Below, piece after piece: positions 51,568 to 59,963 of a DNA stretch of 64,000 nucleotides. Numbering within the stretch: position 1 is the stretch's first letter; every line of letters starts with the position of its first letter. Source of the DNA: Armatimonas rosea (GTDB lineage: Bacteria; Armatimonadota; Armatimonadia; Armatimonadales; Armatimonadaceae); assembly GCF_014202505.1 (NCBI RefSeq), contig NZ_JACHGW010000001.1, forward strand, positions 558,001 to 622,000, read 5' to 3'. A model generated the notes under the pieces. That model was not told where the DNA came from and did no database searches. It worked only from the letters and a program-made list of their open reading frames with translations. Position numbers and translations under genes: made by a program.

Positions 51568-52924
51568 TTTGGAGCCGTTCTTCTTTCTCACGGCGCTTCT
51601 TCTGGCGCCGCGCTGTCTCTGCACCGTCGAGGTTGCTCTGCTTCTCCCGCGCGATCGCAATGGCCTCCGCGGGGACCTCTTTGGTAATCACCGAGCCCGC
51701 CGCAGTCAGGGCACCATCGCCGATGGTCACCGGGGCGATCAGGGTGGAGTGGCTCCCGATAAAGGCATCGGCGCCGATCCGGGTCTTGCTCTTGGTGAAG
51801 CCATCGTAGTTGCAGGTGATCGTCCCCGCACCGATATTGGTCTTGGCCCCGATCTCCGTGTCGCCCAGGTAGCTCAGGTGCGACGCCGAGACGCGCTCGG
51901 CGAGCGTGCCGTTCTTGACCTCGACAAAGTTGCCGATCTTGCAGCCCTCACCGAGCACCGCCTTGCCGCGGAGCTGGGCAAACGGCCCCACCTTGCAGCC
52001 ATTGCCCACGGTGGAGTCCGTGATGACGGTGTAGGGGCCGATGATGCAGTCCTCCCCGATCTGGGTCTCGCCGCGCAGGTGGGTGCCGGGGTGGAGGACC
52101 GTGTCCTGCCCCACCGTGACCCCGACCTCCACGTAGGTTGTCGCCGGGTCCAGCACGGTCACGCCCGAGAGCATGAGCTCCTTCAGAAGTTGCTTGCGGA
52201 GGATCTCATTGAGCTCGGCGAGCTCGACCCGCGTGTTGATCCCGAGGGTGACATTATTGTCCTTGGCGACCACGGCGCGCACGGGCTCCCCGGCGGCGCG
52301 GGTCATGCCGATCACATCGGTTAAGTACAGCTCGCCCTGGGCATTGTTGGGGGTGAGGTTCTTCAGGCGCGCAAAGAGCGACTTTCCATCGAAGACATAG
52401 ACCGCCGCGTTCATCTCGCGGATCGCCTTTTGCTCGGGGGTGGCGTCCTTGGCCTCCACAATCGCCTCCACCGAGCCGTCGGCGGCGCGGACAATCCGCC
52501 CATAGCTCCCGGCATCGTCGAGCACTGCGGAGAGGAGGGTTGCCCCGCCGGTGTGGGCCGTGAGCAGCTCGCTCAGTACGTCGGCGGAGAGAAGCGGCGC
52601 ATCGCCAGGGACCACCAAGACCGGACCGTCGTGCTCGGCGAGGGCGGCCTCGGCCTGCTGGGCGGCGTGGCCCGTGCCGCGCGGGTTGTGCTGCCAGACA
52701 AACTCGATATTCTGCCCCGCGTAGGCCGCCTCGACCCGCGCCTGGACTGTCTCCCCCTCGTGCCCGATCACCACAATGCGGCGCTGGGCACCCGCGGCGG
52801 CGAGTGCATCGAGGATATGGAAGAGAACCGGCTTTCCACAGACCGGATGAAGTACCTTGGAGAGCTTAGAGCGCATCCGTGTGGACTTGCCCGCTGCGAG
52901 AACAATAGCTGCTGTCGTGCCCAA
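51560..52924 (-). CDS. glmU: Bifunctional GlmU (GlcNAc-1-P uridyltransferase/GlcN-1-P acetyltransferase)
   Basis: A 454-residue enzyme of UDP-N-acetylglucosamine synthesis for cell wall and lipid sugars. The uridyltransferase domain starts AAIVLAAGKSTRMRS and has HNPRGTGHAAQQ; the C-terminal left-handed beta helix begins about 250 (isoleucine-patch hexapeptides such as IGEDCIIGPYTVI) and carries HLSYLGDTEIG and NIGAGTITCNYDG. The start codon is TTG, with AGGGGG about 8 bp before it, and a TATAAT at 52949-52954. Confidence 0.97.
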   Translation of the reverse strand: MGTTAAIVLAAGKSTRMRSKLSKVLHPVCGKPVLFHILDALAAAGAQRRIVVIGHEGETVQARVEAAYAGQNIEFVWQHNPRGTGHAAQQAEAALAEHDGPVLVVPGDAPLLSADVLSELLTAHTGGATLLSAVLDDAGSYGRIVRAADGSVEAIVEAKDATPEQKAIREMNAAVYVFDGKSLFARLKNLTPNNAQGELYLTDVIGMTRAAGEPVRAVVAKDNNVTLGINTRVELAELNEILRKQLLKELMLSGVTVLDPATTYVEVGVTVGQDTVLHPGTHLRGETQIGEDCIIGPYTVITDSTVGNGCKVGPFAQLRGKAVLGEGCKIGNFVEVKNGTLAERVSASHLSYLGDTEIGAKTNIGAGTITCNYDGFTKSKTRIGADAFIGSHSTLIAPVTIGDGALTAAGSVITKEVPAEAIAIAREKQSNLDGAETARRQKKRREKEERLQNG

Positions 52925-52948
52925 AAAAAAGACCCCCTGACCACGCCG

Positions 52949-52954
52949 ATTATA
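52949..52954 (-). promoter_or_regulatory. -10 box (TATAAT) for glmU-prs
   Basis: On the minus strand TATAAT lies 24 bp before the TTG start, so unlike many genes here this mRNA has a short leader holding the ribosome site. Confidence 0.55.
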
Positions 52955-52988
52955 GCATGGTGCCGGGGGGCTGTCTATGCAGGAGAGG

Positions 52989-53732
52989 CTAGACCAGTGT
53001 CATGGTGAGCTCATTATCCAGGGGGGCTGGGATAGGGGCACCCATCTTGTTGATCACCTCTGGGCGGAGGACTTCCGAGTGCTCGCGTGCGAGGTTGAGG
53101 TAGGCACTGGAGGCGACCTCAAGCGCGAGCAGGGCTGCCTGGCTCGTGCGGAACCCGCCGGGAGTCAGGACGGCCTGGAAGCGCCGGCGCGACTCGGTGA
53201 TAAGCTGCTGCGCCGCTCCGTGGCTGGCGTGTGCCTCCAGGTAGGCCGACCAGCCCGGCTCACGCATGGCCGCGGCGGCTTTTCGTCCGAGAGCCGTCAC
53301 CGCCTCGACGGTCTTGGTGAGCTCATGGCGGATAAAGTCGTTGTGCTCGTTGAGGCTAAGAATGGGGAACTCGATATGGCGGCGTAGCTGGGTGATGGGC
53401 CGCAGGAGCTGGTAGCTTCGGAAGATGCGGTTGAGGCGCGCGGTCTGGAAGCGGCTCAGCGATGTGTCCAGCAAGACGCTGCGGAAGGTGCCCTCAAACT
53501 GCTCCGAGTCGGCGAGAAAGTGGGAGAATGTCGAGGCGGTCTCCGGGACGTTGTGCCCGAGGCGGCACATGGCCAGCTCCGCCACAGAGACGGAGGCCAT
53601 CAGGCTGATGTCGCGCTCCAGCTTGTCCAGCGTGGGATTGGGGGTCTCGACCACCGCCCTCTTGGCATTGGGCTGTACGGGCAGCGGCTGTGGCTGCGCT
53701 TTTTCATAGTTGTTACGCCAGGCGATTCTCAT
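52989..53732 (-). CDS. Helical hypothetical protein
   Basis: A 247-residue protein of unknown family. A basic, proline-rich start (MRIAWRNNYEKAQPQ) is followed by long amphipathic helices (LERDISLMASVSVAELAMCR, FRSYQLLRPITQLRRHIEF). No transmembrane segment is seen. It is divergent from the LysR gene with a 59-bp gap, so may be its target or simply share a promoter region. Confidence 0.65.
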   Translation of the reverse strand: MRIAWRNNYEKAQPQPLPVQPNAKRAVVETPNPTLDKLERDISLMASVSVAELAMCRLGHNVPETASTFSHFLADSEQFEGTFRSVLLDTSLSRFQTARLNRIFRSYQLLRPITQLRRHIEFPILSLNEHNDFIRHELTKTVEAVTALGRKAAAAMREPGWSAYLEAHASHGAAQQLITESRRRFQAVLTPGGFRTSQAALLALEVASSAYLNLAREHSEVLRPEVINKMGAPIPAPLDNELTMTLV

Positions 53733-53791
53733 GTCTGGTGTAGAATGCAGTTTCTATGCCAAAAATTTCACACGGTAAAGATTACTGGTAG

Positions 53792-54652
53792 ATGGAGATT
53801 TTTCAGCTCCGTTATTTTGTTGCGGCGGCGCGTCGCCTGAACTTCACGCAGGCGGCGGCGGAGTGTCATATCGCCCAGCCGTCGCTCTCGGCACAGATCG
53901 CGGCGCTGGAGAAGGAGCTGGGGACGAGCCTCTTTCACCGGCAGGGACGGAGCGTCCGCCTGACCGATGCGGGGGAGGCGCTCCTGGGCTACGCCGAGCG
54001 GCTGATCGGGCTGGAGGAAGAGGCGCGGCTGGGAGTCCGGCGCGTGGTGGGGCTGGAGGCGGGGCGGCTGAGTCTCTGGACCCTGCCCACTCCCGGCCAG
54101 CATCTCTTGCCTCCCTTGCTCGCTCGGTTCCGCAGCGCCCACCCGGGAATCAGTATCTCCGTGCACGAGGCGGTCCCTGCCCGCACGATCGCGGAGGCGG
54201 TCCTGGCAGGCCGCGCCGACCTGGGCGTGGTGCACCTCCCCTGCGCCCTGGAGGGCCTGGAGCAGCGCCCCTTGCTCACCGAAGAGCTCGCCCTGATCGT
54301 CCCCGAGACCCACCCGCTGGCGGGCACGACCCCGACACTGGCCTCGCTGGCCGACCAGAGCTGGGTCTGGGTTCCCGAGGGGCAGTCGCCGGAGCACCCG
54401 ATCTTTGCGGCCTGTCTGGCGGCCGGCTTTACCCCACGGATCGCCTGTGTCTCGGGCTCGGCGGGGGGGATGCAGGCGCTCGTGGCGGCGGGGCTGGGAA
54501 TCGCGCTCCTGCCCCGGCTCGCGCTCAGCCCGCCTCCCGGAACGGTCGTGGTCGAGCTCGCTGCCCCCCGCCCGACCCGGACTCTGGCGCTGGTCTGGCG
54601 CGCGGGCGAGGTGCCGTCCCATGCGACGGTGGCATTTATGGATTTATTGTGA
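53792..54652 (+). CDS. LysR family transcriptional regulator
   Basis: A 286-residue activator/repressor. The N-terminal winged helix (MEIFQLRYFVAAARRLNFT, then AAECHIAQPSLSAQIAALE, about 1-60) and the C-terminal type 2 periplasmic-binding-like effector domain (about 90-286) are of normal length. The effector is unknown. LysR proteins usually control a divergent neighbour, here the 247-residue helical protein gene. No clear T-N11-A box was resolved in the short gap. Confidence 0.9.
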   Translation: MEIFQLRYFVAAARRLNFTQAAAECHIAQPSLSAQIAALEKELGTSLFHRQGRSVRLTDAGEALLGYAERLIGLEEEARLGVRRVVGLEAGRLSLWTLPTPGQHLLPPLLARFRSAHPGISISVHEAVPARTIAEAVLAGRADLGVVHLPCALEGLEQRPLLTEELALIVPETHPLAGTTPTLASLADQSWVWVPEGQSPEHPIFAACLAAGFTPRIACVSGSAGGMQALVAAGLGIALLPRLALSPPPGTVVVELAAPRPTRTLALVWRAGEVPSHATVAFMDLL

Positions 54653-54857
54653 ATAAAAAAATAAATCTTTCAAAAAGTGGCAATATTTATTTAGGGATGA
54701 TAGAACAAGGTCGTGCTTTTTCAAGGTATGACCTTCTGCCTTGAAATCCCCATATAACAGTCCCCGTTCTGCCCGCTCCGGTTCTTCCGCTTTTGGCTCC
54801 TCGTTTCCTGTTGTCTGTGTTTTCAGCACGAATTCTGAAGGTTCACAGGAAAAACGA
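54653..54857 (+). promoter_or_regulatory. AT-rich leader of the RRM gene
   Basis: A 205-bp stretch with an AT-rich first half and TATAAC near 54753. If transcription starts near 54765 the mRNA has a leader of about 90 nt, pyrimidine-rich, ending in an AGGAAAAACGA site. No known riboswitch is recognised. Long leaders are usual for cold-induced RNA-binding genes. Confidence 0.4.
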
Positions 54858-55157
54858 ATGCGTATTTTTGTTGGCGGAATGCCTTACACCACGAACTCCG
54901 AGGGACTCCGCGCCCTCTTCGCCGCTAAGGGCGAGGTCACCGATGCCAATGTGGTGATCGACCGTATGTCGGGCGACTCCAAGGGCTTTGGCTTTGTCGA
55001 GATGCCCAACCAGGCCGAGGCTCAGGCCGCGATCAATAGCCTCAATGGCTACAGCATGGGCGGACGCAGCCTCTCCGTGAACGAGGCTCGTCCTCGTGAG
55101 GAGTCCGGTGGTGGTCGTAGCGGCGGTGGAAACCGTGGCGGCGGCAATCGCTGGTAG
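54858..55157 (+). CDS. RRM-domain RNA-binding protein
   Basis: A 99-residue glycine-rich RNA-binding protein like cyanobacterial Rbp. RNP2 is MRIFVGGMPY at the start and RNP1 is SKGFGFVEM, followed by a Gly/Arg-rich tail (GGGRSGGGNRGGGNRW). Such proteins bind single-stranded RNA, often as cold-stress chaperones. The ATG at 54858 begins the domain; AGGA lies 9 bp upstream. A perfect terminator follows. Confidence 0.93.
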   Translation: MRIFVGGMPYTTNSEGLRALFAAKGEVTDANVVIDRMSGDSKGFGFVEMPNQAEAQAAINSLNGYSMGGRSLSVNEARPREESGGGRSGGGNRGGGNRW

Positions 55158-55181
55158 CTTCCCCCTTTTAGGGTGAGAAAG

Positions 55182-55216
55182 AGTGCGCGACGGCTACCGT
55201 CGCGCACTTTTTTTTC
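55182..55216 (+). terminator. Rho-independent terminator of the RRM gene
   Basis: AGTGCGCGACGG-CTA-CCGTCGCGCACT is a perfect 12-bp stem with a 3-nt loop, followed by a run of T. Confidence 0.95.
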
Positions 55217-55242
55217 GTGTCGGCAATGGTGTGATTGCCCTC

Positions 55243-55360
55243 GACGGTAAACCTCGGGGCTTTGGGGCGAGCAAGTCGCCGCCTCGCTTCGCTTCGCTCA
55301 AATTGTACCGACGAGGCACGAGGAGGCGGCCGAAGGCCCCAAAGCCGGACGTTTACCGTC
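55243..55360. repeat. Large inverted repeat unit
   Basis: GACGGTAAAC (55243-55252) pairs with GTTTACCGTC (55351-55360), and GGCTTTGGGGC pairs with a GCCCCAAAGCC segment inside, over a GC-rich centre. The gap 55158-55465 holds the terminator, this unit, and a T-rich stretch near 55410; no gene is seen. Confidence 0.8.
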
Positions 55361-55465
55361 CTGGCTTGCCGGACGATCTCCGTCCTGGCGGCGATTTCCG
55401 ACAGAATAACTTTTTTTTCGTGTCGTGATCCTTTTTGGCTTCTGGTTGCGCCTACTTATGTGAAG

Positions 55466-56917
55466 ATGCAAACTACCGACCCAACCAATGAGCTTGAGCT
55501 GTTCCGTGCGGCACGCCAGGGGGACCACCGTGCTGCGGCAGGACTCATGGAGCGCTTCCGGCGGCTGGCAACCACGACCGCACGGCTCGCACTCCGAAAC
55601 ACCGACGATGCCCAAGATGTGGCTCAAGAAGCCCTTGTCTACGCGTTGCTCCACCTGCACCAGTGCCGCGACGAGAGCAAGTTTGGGCCGTGGCTCCGGC
55701 AGATCACGTTCTCGCTGTGCGCCGACTACCGCCGTCGCCGAGGCACTCGCTCGCTGGGAGAGCCAATGACGGTCTTAAATGAGGCGACGGAGGAGGCGCA
55801 CTTTGCCGAGCGCATAACAATCCAGAGTGCACTCGAAAGCCTCGGGGAGCCCCATAAAACCACGGTTCTGCTCCACTATGTCGGGGGCTGGTCGGTAGAG
55901 GAAACGGCCTCGCTTCTTCATGTGCCCATCAATACCGTGCGGAGCCGCCTCATGGCCGCGAAGGCCCGCCTCCGCACCGATCTGATCACGCTGATCCCGG
56001 ATAGAAAGACAAAAATGTCCACCCTGACCACAACGACGCTTACAGAAAACCACTCAACGCTTCTCTACAGCGCCTTTCCCGGCGCACGAATTCTCTCCCT
56101 GGAAGACTCGCCTGAGCCCTGGATGCCCTTCCGTTTCCGCATTCGTCTCGAAACCGCCGACGGCCAGGAAACGACGGTTGAGCTGCGCGACGACCTCACC
56201 CCTGAGCGCGCCGCTCTGCTGCCCGCTCTGGAGCAGGCAGGGATTCCTGGCCCAAGGGTTCTGGCGGGCCCGATAGCCGACGGACGCGGTGGGTTTCTGA
56301 GCCTCTGCCAGGCGGCACGCGGTGAGAACCTACTGCTCTGGGCGCTGGGCGGAACCCCGCACCGGCTGCGGCTTGCCACCGAGCGCGCCTTCGATGCGAT
56401 TGACGCACTCCAAGCGGCGACGGCAACCCTAGAAGCCAATCCCGCGACCAAGAATCTCCCGCGCAGGACGCTTACCGATGAGGCTGAGGCGATTATCAAC
56501 GCTGGTGGGCCGTGGCTCTCCGACGGCTGGTTTCTCACGGCGCTGGAGAAGACCCGCACTGCCATTGGCGAGCTCACCGACCCACTTGTCTATACCGACA
56601 ACACCCACTTTTTCCCCAATTTCGTGCGGATTGCGACGGAGACTGGTCCGGTGGTCGAGCTGGTCAACCCGTTTGGGCACTTTGGCGATCCGCTCCTCGG
56701 GCTGGCGATGGTCTGGGTCTACGACTGCTACCCCTTTGTCCACACGGGCTTTGTCGAGCAGTTTCTCTGGCGGCGCGGCAAGACCCAGCGCGACTTTGGC
56801 CCTCGGCTGGCGCTCCGTGCCCTCCAGACCCTTCAAAAAGAGACCCAGCCCGGTGACACCGGCGAGTACCCGAGCGCCCTCCGCGGCTGGGTGGAGCAGG
56901 GCCTGAGCTGGCTGTAG
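55466..56917 (+). CDS. ECF sigma factor fused to an aminoglycoside-phosphotransferase-like domain
   Basis: A 483-residue fusion. Region 2 of an ECF sigma factor lies at about 10-90 (NTDDAQDVAQEALVYALLHL, FGPWLRQITFSLC) and region 4 at about 115-170 (LGEPHKTTVLLHYVGGWSVE, INTVRSRLMAAKARLRTD). From about 184 a second domain begins with its own methionine (MSTLTTTTLTENHS) and ends with YTDNTHFFPNFVRI, then VELVNPFGHFGDPLLGLAM, which follows the order of the catalytic loop and GDP(L)xDLA motif of APH/choline-kinase-like proteins, but His-Gly-Asp is changed to Tyr-Thr-Asp. The fusion, or two genes joined by stop loss, is unusual. The start at 55466 is chosen for the sigma domain; no clear promoter is seen. 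Confidence 0.75.
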   Translation: MQTTDPTNELELFRAARQGDHRAAAGLMERFRRLATTTARLALRNTDDAQDVAQEALVYALLHLHQCRDESKFGPWLRQITFSLCADYRRRRGTRSLGEPMTVLNEATEEAHFAERITIQSALESLGEPHKTTVLLHYVGGWSVEETASLLHVPINTVRSRLMAAKARLRTDLITLIPDRKTKMSTLTTTTLTENHSTLLYSAFPGARILSLEDSPEPWMPFRFRIRLETADGQETTVELRDDLTPERAALLPALEQAGIPGPRVLAGPIADGRGGFLSLCQAARGENLLLWALGGTPHRLRLATERAFDAIDALQAATATLEANPATKNLPRRTLTDEAEAIINAGGPWLSDGWFLTALEKTRTAIGELTDPLVYTDNTHFFPNFVRIATETGPVVELVNPFGHFGDPLLGLAMVWVYDCYPFVHTGFVEQFLWRRGKTQRDFGPRLALRALQTLQKETQPGDTGEYPSALRGWVEQGLSWL

Positions 56918-56926
56918 CACTCCAGA

Positions 56927-57640
56927 CTAGGGGGCAGCAGTAAAATCGACGGTACTCAGGCTCTCGGGCTTGCGCCACTTCGCGCTGCCGTCGTAGCGGA
57001 GGGTGGTGAAGCCGCCGCTGTGCCGGAGAGGGTAGTGGGTGTGGGCCGTGTCCGCGCTCACAGGGAAGATCCCCCAGACCGGCCCGGAGTTGCCCGCGCG
57101 CGTGTCCGCACAGCCGGGAGTGCGTGCGTGGTCCCAGACAAAGAGGACGCTTGGGTTGGTCACCTCGGCATCGGGCTTTCCCATAGGCCCGACCGTCACA
57201 TAGCTCATGGCATAGCCGACTTGCCCTTGGGGGTAGCTGGGGCACTTGAAGATCGCCAGGTTCTTCGCGTAGGGCTGGAGCATCCCGGCTTTGGTTGCCG
57301 TGTTGTACGGGACACTCACCGGGCTCGGTGGCTCGGGCGAGATCGCGTTATCATACGGAGCCCACCAGGTCTCGTTGGGGCCGGTCGCGACGGTCGGGCT
57401 GGCAGTGGAGCAGAGCGCATCGCCGACCCGGTCCGGGCAGAGTCGATGGCGCGGGTTGATCTGGTCGTAGTCCTGGCGGTACATCACAATCGCCAGCCCG
57501 AGCTGCTTGGCATTCGAGAGGCAGGAGGTCTGTCGGGCTTTCTCGCGTGCCTGGGTAAAGACCGGGAAGAGAATCGCCGCCAGAATCGCGATGATCGCGA
57601 TCACGACAAGAAGCTCGATCAAGGTGAAGGCATGGGGCAT
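56927..57640 (-). CDS. Type II secretion pseudopilin-like protein (DUF1559 type)
   Basis: A 237-residue prepilin-like protein. The N-terminus [20 protein letters not shown] is a type IV prepilin signal, cut before the Phe by prepilin peptidase, then [20 protein letters not shown]. The C-terminal globular part is that of the many DUF1559-type proteins of planctomycetes and armatimonads ([21 protein letters not shown] with the late GG). These proteins are probably assembled on the cell surface. The ATG at 57640 begins the signal; a large repeat lies just upstream. Confidence 0.9.
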   Translation of the reverse strand: MPHAFTLIELLVVIAIIAILAAILFPVFTQAREKARQTSCLSNAKQLGLAIVMYRQDYDQINPRHRLCPDRVGDALCSTASPTVATGPNETWWAPYDNAISPEPPSPVSVPYNTATKAGMLQPYAKNLAIFKCPSYPQGQVGYAMSYVTVGPMGKPDAEVTNPSVLFVWDHARTPGCADTRAGNSGPVWGIFPVSADTAHTHYPLRHSGGFTTLRYDGSAKWRKPESLSTVDFTAAP

Positions 57641-57651
57641 GGGGCGTGTCG

Positions 57652-57775
57652 GGGCCTGAAAGTCCCCGCCTTGGGCCGCGCAAGCGCGAAGCGGCCCGGG
57701 GCCGCGTAGAGCCACGTCTTCTGCGGGCTCGGCCCGCTTCGCCGAAGGCGGCCGTAGACGGGGACTTTCAGGCCC
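57652..57775. repeat. Large inverted repeat with 17-bp perfect arms
   Basis: GGGCCTGAAAGTCCCCG (57652-57668) is exactly complementary to 57759-57775, around a GC-rich centre. It lies just upstream of the pseudopilin start, where the promoter would be expected, so it may affect that gene's expression. Confidence 0.85.
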
Positions 57776-57826
57776 TGGCAACAACATGACAAAATTTATA
57801 CCATCTCCCCTTAGGCAAACAGTTGC

Positions 57827-57855
57827 TTGACAGATTTCGCAAAGACGGTTAAACT
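57827..57855 (+). promoter_or_regulatory. Housekeeping promoter TTGACA-N17-TAAACT
   Basis: TTGACA (57827-57832) and TAAACT (57850-57855) are 17 bp apart, the best canonical promoter in the window. Transcription should begin near 57862, giving a leader of about 144 nt ahead of the ankyrin gene. Confidence 0.85.
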
Positions 57856-57861
57856 AGTCCC

Positions 57862-58005
57862 AACAGGCATGCAGGGTGCCTCCTATCCGCGGGAAGAGCT
57901 GAGTTCACCTGAGTGTTTTTTTTTGGCGTCGTTGGCTTCTCACCCAAGCCTCCTTTTTGCCCGAGCGAGCGGATACCGGGCGCAACACCAAAAAGGAGGA
58001 CTCCC
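57862..58005 (+). promoter_or_regulatory. Structured 5' leader that sequesters the ribosome site
   Basis: CCTCCTTTTTG (57949-57959) is perfectly complementary to CAAAAAGGAGG (57989-57999), which contains the Shine-Dalgarno sequence of the ATG at 58006. Inside, CCCG (57960-57963) pairs with CGGG (57977-57980), leaving an 8-nt bulge. The stem would block ribosome binding unless opened, so it may be a riboswitch, thermosensor or protein-controlled switch. The upstream leader also contains a poly-T run (57915-57924) and a possible upstream reading frame from 57869. It matches no riboswitch class that I recognise. Confidence 0.7.
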
Positions 58006-59232
58006 ATGTCCGCTCGTCACCTACCCGTCCGACCCGATCTGACACAGCTCAAGCACCAAGCGAAAGAGCTGCTCACTGCGCTCCACGCAGGTGCCCCCGA
58101 GGCCCTCGCCGACCTGCAAGCGTTTCACCCCGCTCCCCCGAGTCCCGCTAAAGCCCAGCTCGCCGATGCCCAGCTCACGCTGGCGCGTGCCTACGGAGTC
58201 CCGAGCTGGCCGCGTCTCGTGCTTGCCTGCGAGCTGATCGATGCCATCTGGCGCGGCGACCTCGGGGCCGTCCGCGGGCTCATCGAGAAGCACCCATCGC
58301 TGCTAAAAGAGAACGCACGCGGCACCGCGCAGTGCAACTGGGGCCCGACTCTCTCCTATGCCGCCAATGTGGGCCAAGACGAGCTGGTCAAGCTGCTCCA
58401 TAGCCTCGGGGCCGACGGTGTCCAGCATGCCTTTGAGCGTGCGTGCCTGCGGAGCAAGCTGGACACCGCGCGGCTGCTCTACTCGATGGGCGCACGCCCC
58501 CAGCCCGGCTCGGTGATGGGGCCGTGTGAGACACTCAGCGCGGTGGGGCTGGCGCTGCAACTTGAGCTGGGCGCATCGCTGGTCGATGCAGACGGCGACC
58601 GGCTGGCACCGCTGGGGCTGGTTCTGGAGACCTACTCGCGCAACCCCGACGGCAAGCACGGGTGCTTGGAGATCTTCGCCCAGCACAGCTACGCCCTCCC
58701 CGACAACGCCGTTTTTGCCGTCCACCGGGGCCGCCTCGACTTACTCGCCGTCCAGGTCCAGCGCGACCCGAGCGTCCTCACCCGACAGTTCGCCCACGAG
58801 GAGATCTACCCCCCGGAGCTAGGCTGCCACACCGACCACACGCTCGCGCTCTGTGGGACACCCCTTGCCGGGGGGACGCTTCTGCATATAGCCGTCGACG
58901 ACGACGCCTACGAGGTCGCACAGTGGCTCTTGGAGAACGGGGCCGATGTCAATGCGCCCGCCGCTATCGACTCCGACGGCTTCGGGGGCCACACGGCGCT
59001 CTTTGGTTGTGTCGTCTCGCAGGCCTATCGCTGTAGCCGCCCGAGCGAGCGCATGGCCCGTCTCCTCCTTGATCACGGTGCAGACACAACCGTCCGCGCC
59101 AACCTGCGGAAAGAGCTACGCTTTGTCGAGGACGAGACCCTGCACGAGTACTTCGATGTCACCCCACGCACCTGGGGCGAGCGCTTCCACGACCAAGCTT
59201 GGGTCAATCCCGCGGTGCTGGCGCTGGTGTAA
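58006..59232 (+). CDS. Ankyrin-repeat protein
   Basis: A 408-residue cytoplasmic protein. An N-terminal helical segment (RPDLTQLKHQAKELLTALHA) resembles that of bacterial ankyrin proteins of this type, followed by ankyrin repeats (GPTLSYAANVGQDELVKLLHSLGAD, GTLLHIAVDDDAYEVAQWLLENGADVNAP, MARLLLDHGADTTVRA). It would bind other proteins. The ATG has a strong AAGGAGG 6 bp upstream that is occluded by a leader hairpin, so translation is probably controlled. Confidence 0.85.
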   Translation: MSARHLPVRPDLTQLKHQAKELLTALHAGAPEALADLQAFHPAPPSPAKAQLADAQLTLARAYGVPSWPRLVLACELIDAIWRGDLGAVRGLIEKHPSLLKENARGTAQCNWGPTLSYAANVGQDELVKLLHSLGADGVQHAFERACLRSKLDTARLLYSMGARPQPGSVMGPCETLSAVGLALQLELGASLVDADGDRLAPLGLVLETYSRNPDGKHGCLEIFAQHSYALPDNAVFAVHRGRLDLLAVQVQRDPSVLTRQFAHEEIYPPELGCHTDHTLALCGTPLAGGTLLHIAVDDDAYEVAQWLLENGADVNAPAAIDSDGFGGHTALFGCVVSQAYRCSRPSERMARLLLDHGADTTVRANLRKELRFVEDETLHEYFDVTPRTWGERFHDQAWVNPAVLALV

Positions 59233-59358
59233 CCTTTCCTCCCCAACCCTCCTCTCCCGGGCAGTCGCAAGCTCCTTGGGAAAGGAGGGAGTCAGAGGGT
59301 GGATCGTTCCCCTTTCCCAGTGAGGTACGAACGCCCTGGAGAGGGGCTAGGGGAGAGG
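59233..59358. repeat. Large inverted repeat unit
   Basis: AACCTTTCCTCCCC-type sequence at the left pairs with GGGGAGAGGTT at the right, over a block with GGAAAGGAGGGAGTCAGAG that resembles 25080-25110. It lies between convergent genes. Confidence 0.7.
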
Positions 59359-59955
59359 TTATAGCGCCTGCCAGTCCGTAAGCGTATCGACATCAACTCT
59401 GCCGTCGGGGAAGGCCACTGTGCGGCAGGGGTATTTCTTGAGGAGCTTGCGTGCCCCAGAGTCGCCGGTGAGAGTGAGGAGCTCAGGAAAATAGGCTCGG
59501 TCGAAGACACACGGCGGCCCGAGTGCCTCGCCGTAGTCCGACGCCACAATGCTTCCTGGCTCCCACGCCTGGAGAAGCGCCTGCAGGAGCTCGGTCGTCA
59601 CCCGCGGCTGGTCACAGAGCATCACGAGGGCGGCATCGCAGTCGCCTGCGGCCATGATTCCCGCCCGCAGCGATGCCGCCATGCCCTCTTGCCAGCCGTC
59701 GGCGAGGGTGATGGTTACCGGCAAGCCGTCCAAAGTTGGCGCAATCTGCTCGGCGTTTGCGCCCAGCACGACAATCACCTCTCCCACGAGTACCTCTCCC
59801 CCCCGGCCCCCCTCACCTAAAGGCAAGGGGGGAGTGTGCGGGGGAAGGTTGCATGCGAGCTCCGCGGCGTGCCGTAGAAGCGTCTTGCCTTGGTAGGGCA
59901 GGAGCTGCTTGGGCTGCCCCAGCCGCACCGATGCCCCCGCGGCCAGCAGAACCAC
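59359..59955 (-). CDS. MocA-like molybdenum cofactor nucleotidyltransferase
   Basis: A 198-residue NTP-transferase (MobA-like fold) expected to attach CMP to molybdopterin for molybdenum hydroxylases. VLLAAGASVRLGQPKQLLPY (nucleotide loop) and LVMLCDQPRVT define the group. The likely start is the GTG at 59955, shortly after the xdhC stop; no ATG is available. An in-frame palindromic block inserts LPPHTPPLPLGEGGRGGEVL between CN and VGEVIVVLGAN. It is the last gene of the IorA/IorB/XdhC operon. Confidence 0.85.
   Translation of the reverse strand: MVLLAAGASVRLGQPKQLLPYQGKTLLRHAAELACNLPPHTPPLPLGEGGRGGEVLVGEVIVVLGANAEQIAPTLDGLPVTITLADGWQEGMAASLRAGIMAAGDCDAALVMLCDQPRVTTELLQALLQAWEPGSIVASDYGEALGPPCVFDRAYFPELLTLTGDSGARKLLKKYPCRTVAFPDGRVDVDTLTDWQAL
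59792..59847. repeat. Palindromic element inside MocA-like gene
   Basis: A block of G/C runs (CTCTCCCCCCCGG..., and its complement GGCAAGGGGGG...GGGGG) lies in frame in the coding sequence and adds about 20 Pro/Gly/Leu residues, the PLPLGEGG-type insert seen in repeat-derived segments. Confidence 0.7.
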
Positions 59956-59963
59956 CGCGAGCT

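Noticed and set aside
57869-58042. Upstream reading frame in the leader of the ankyrin gene as a real peptide
   Set aside because: It overlaps the hairpin and the gene start, has no ribosome site, and its residues show no conserved pattern; kept only as a remark in the leader entry.
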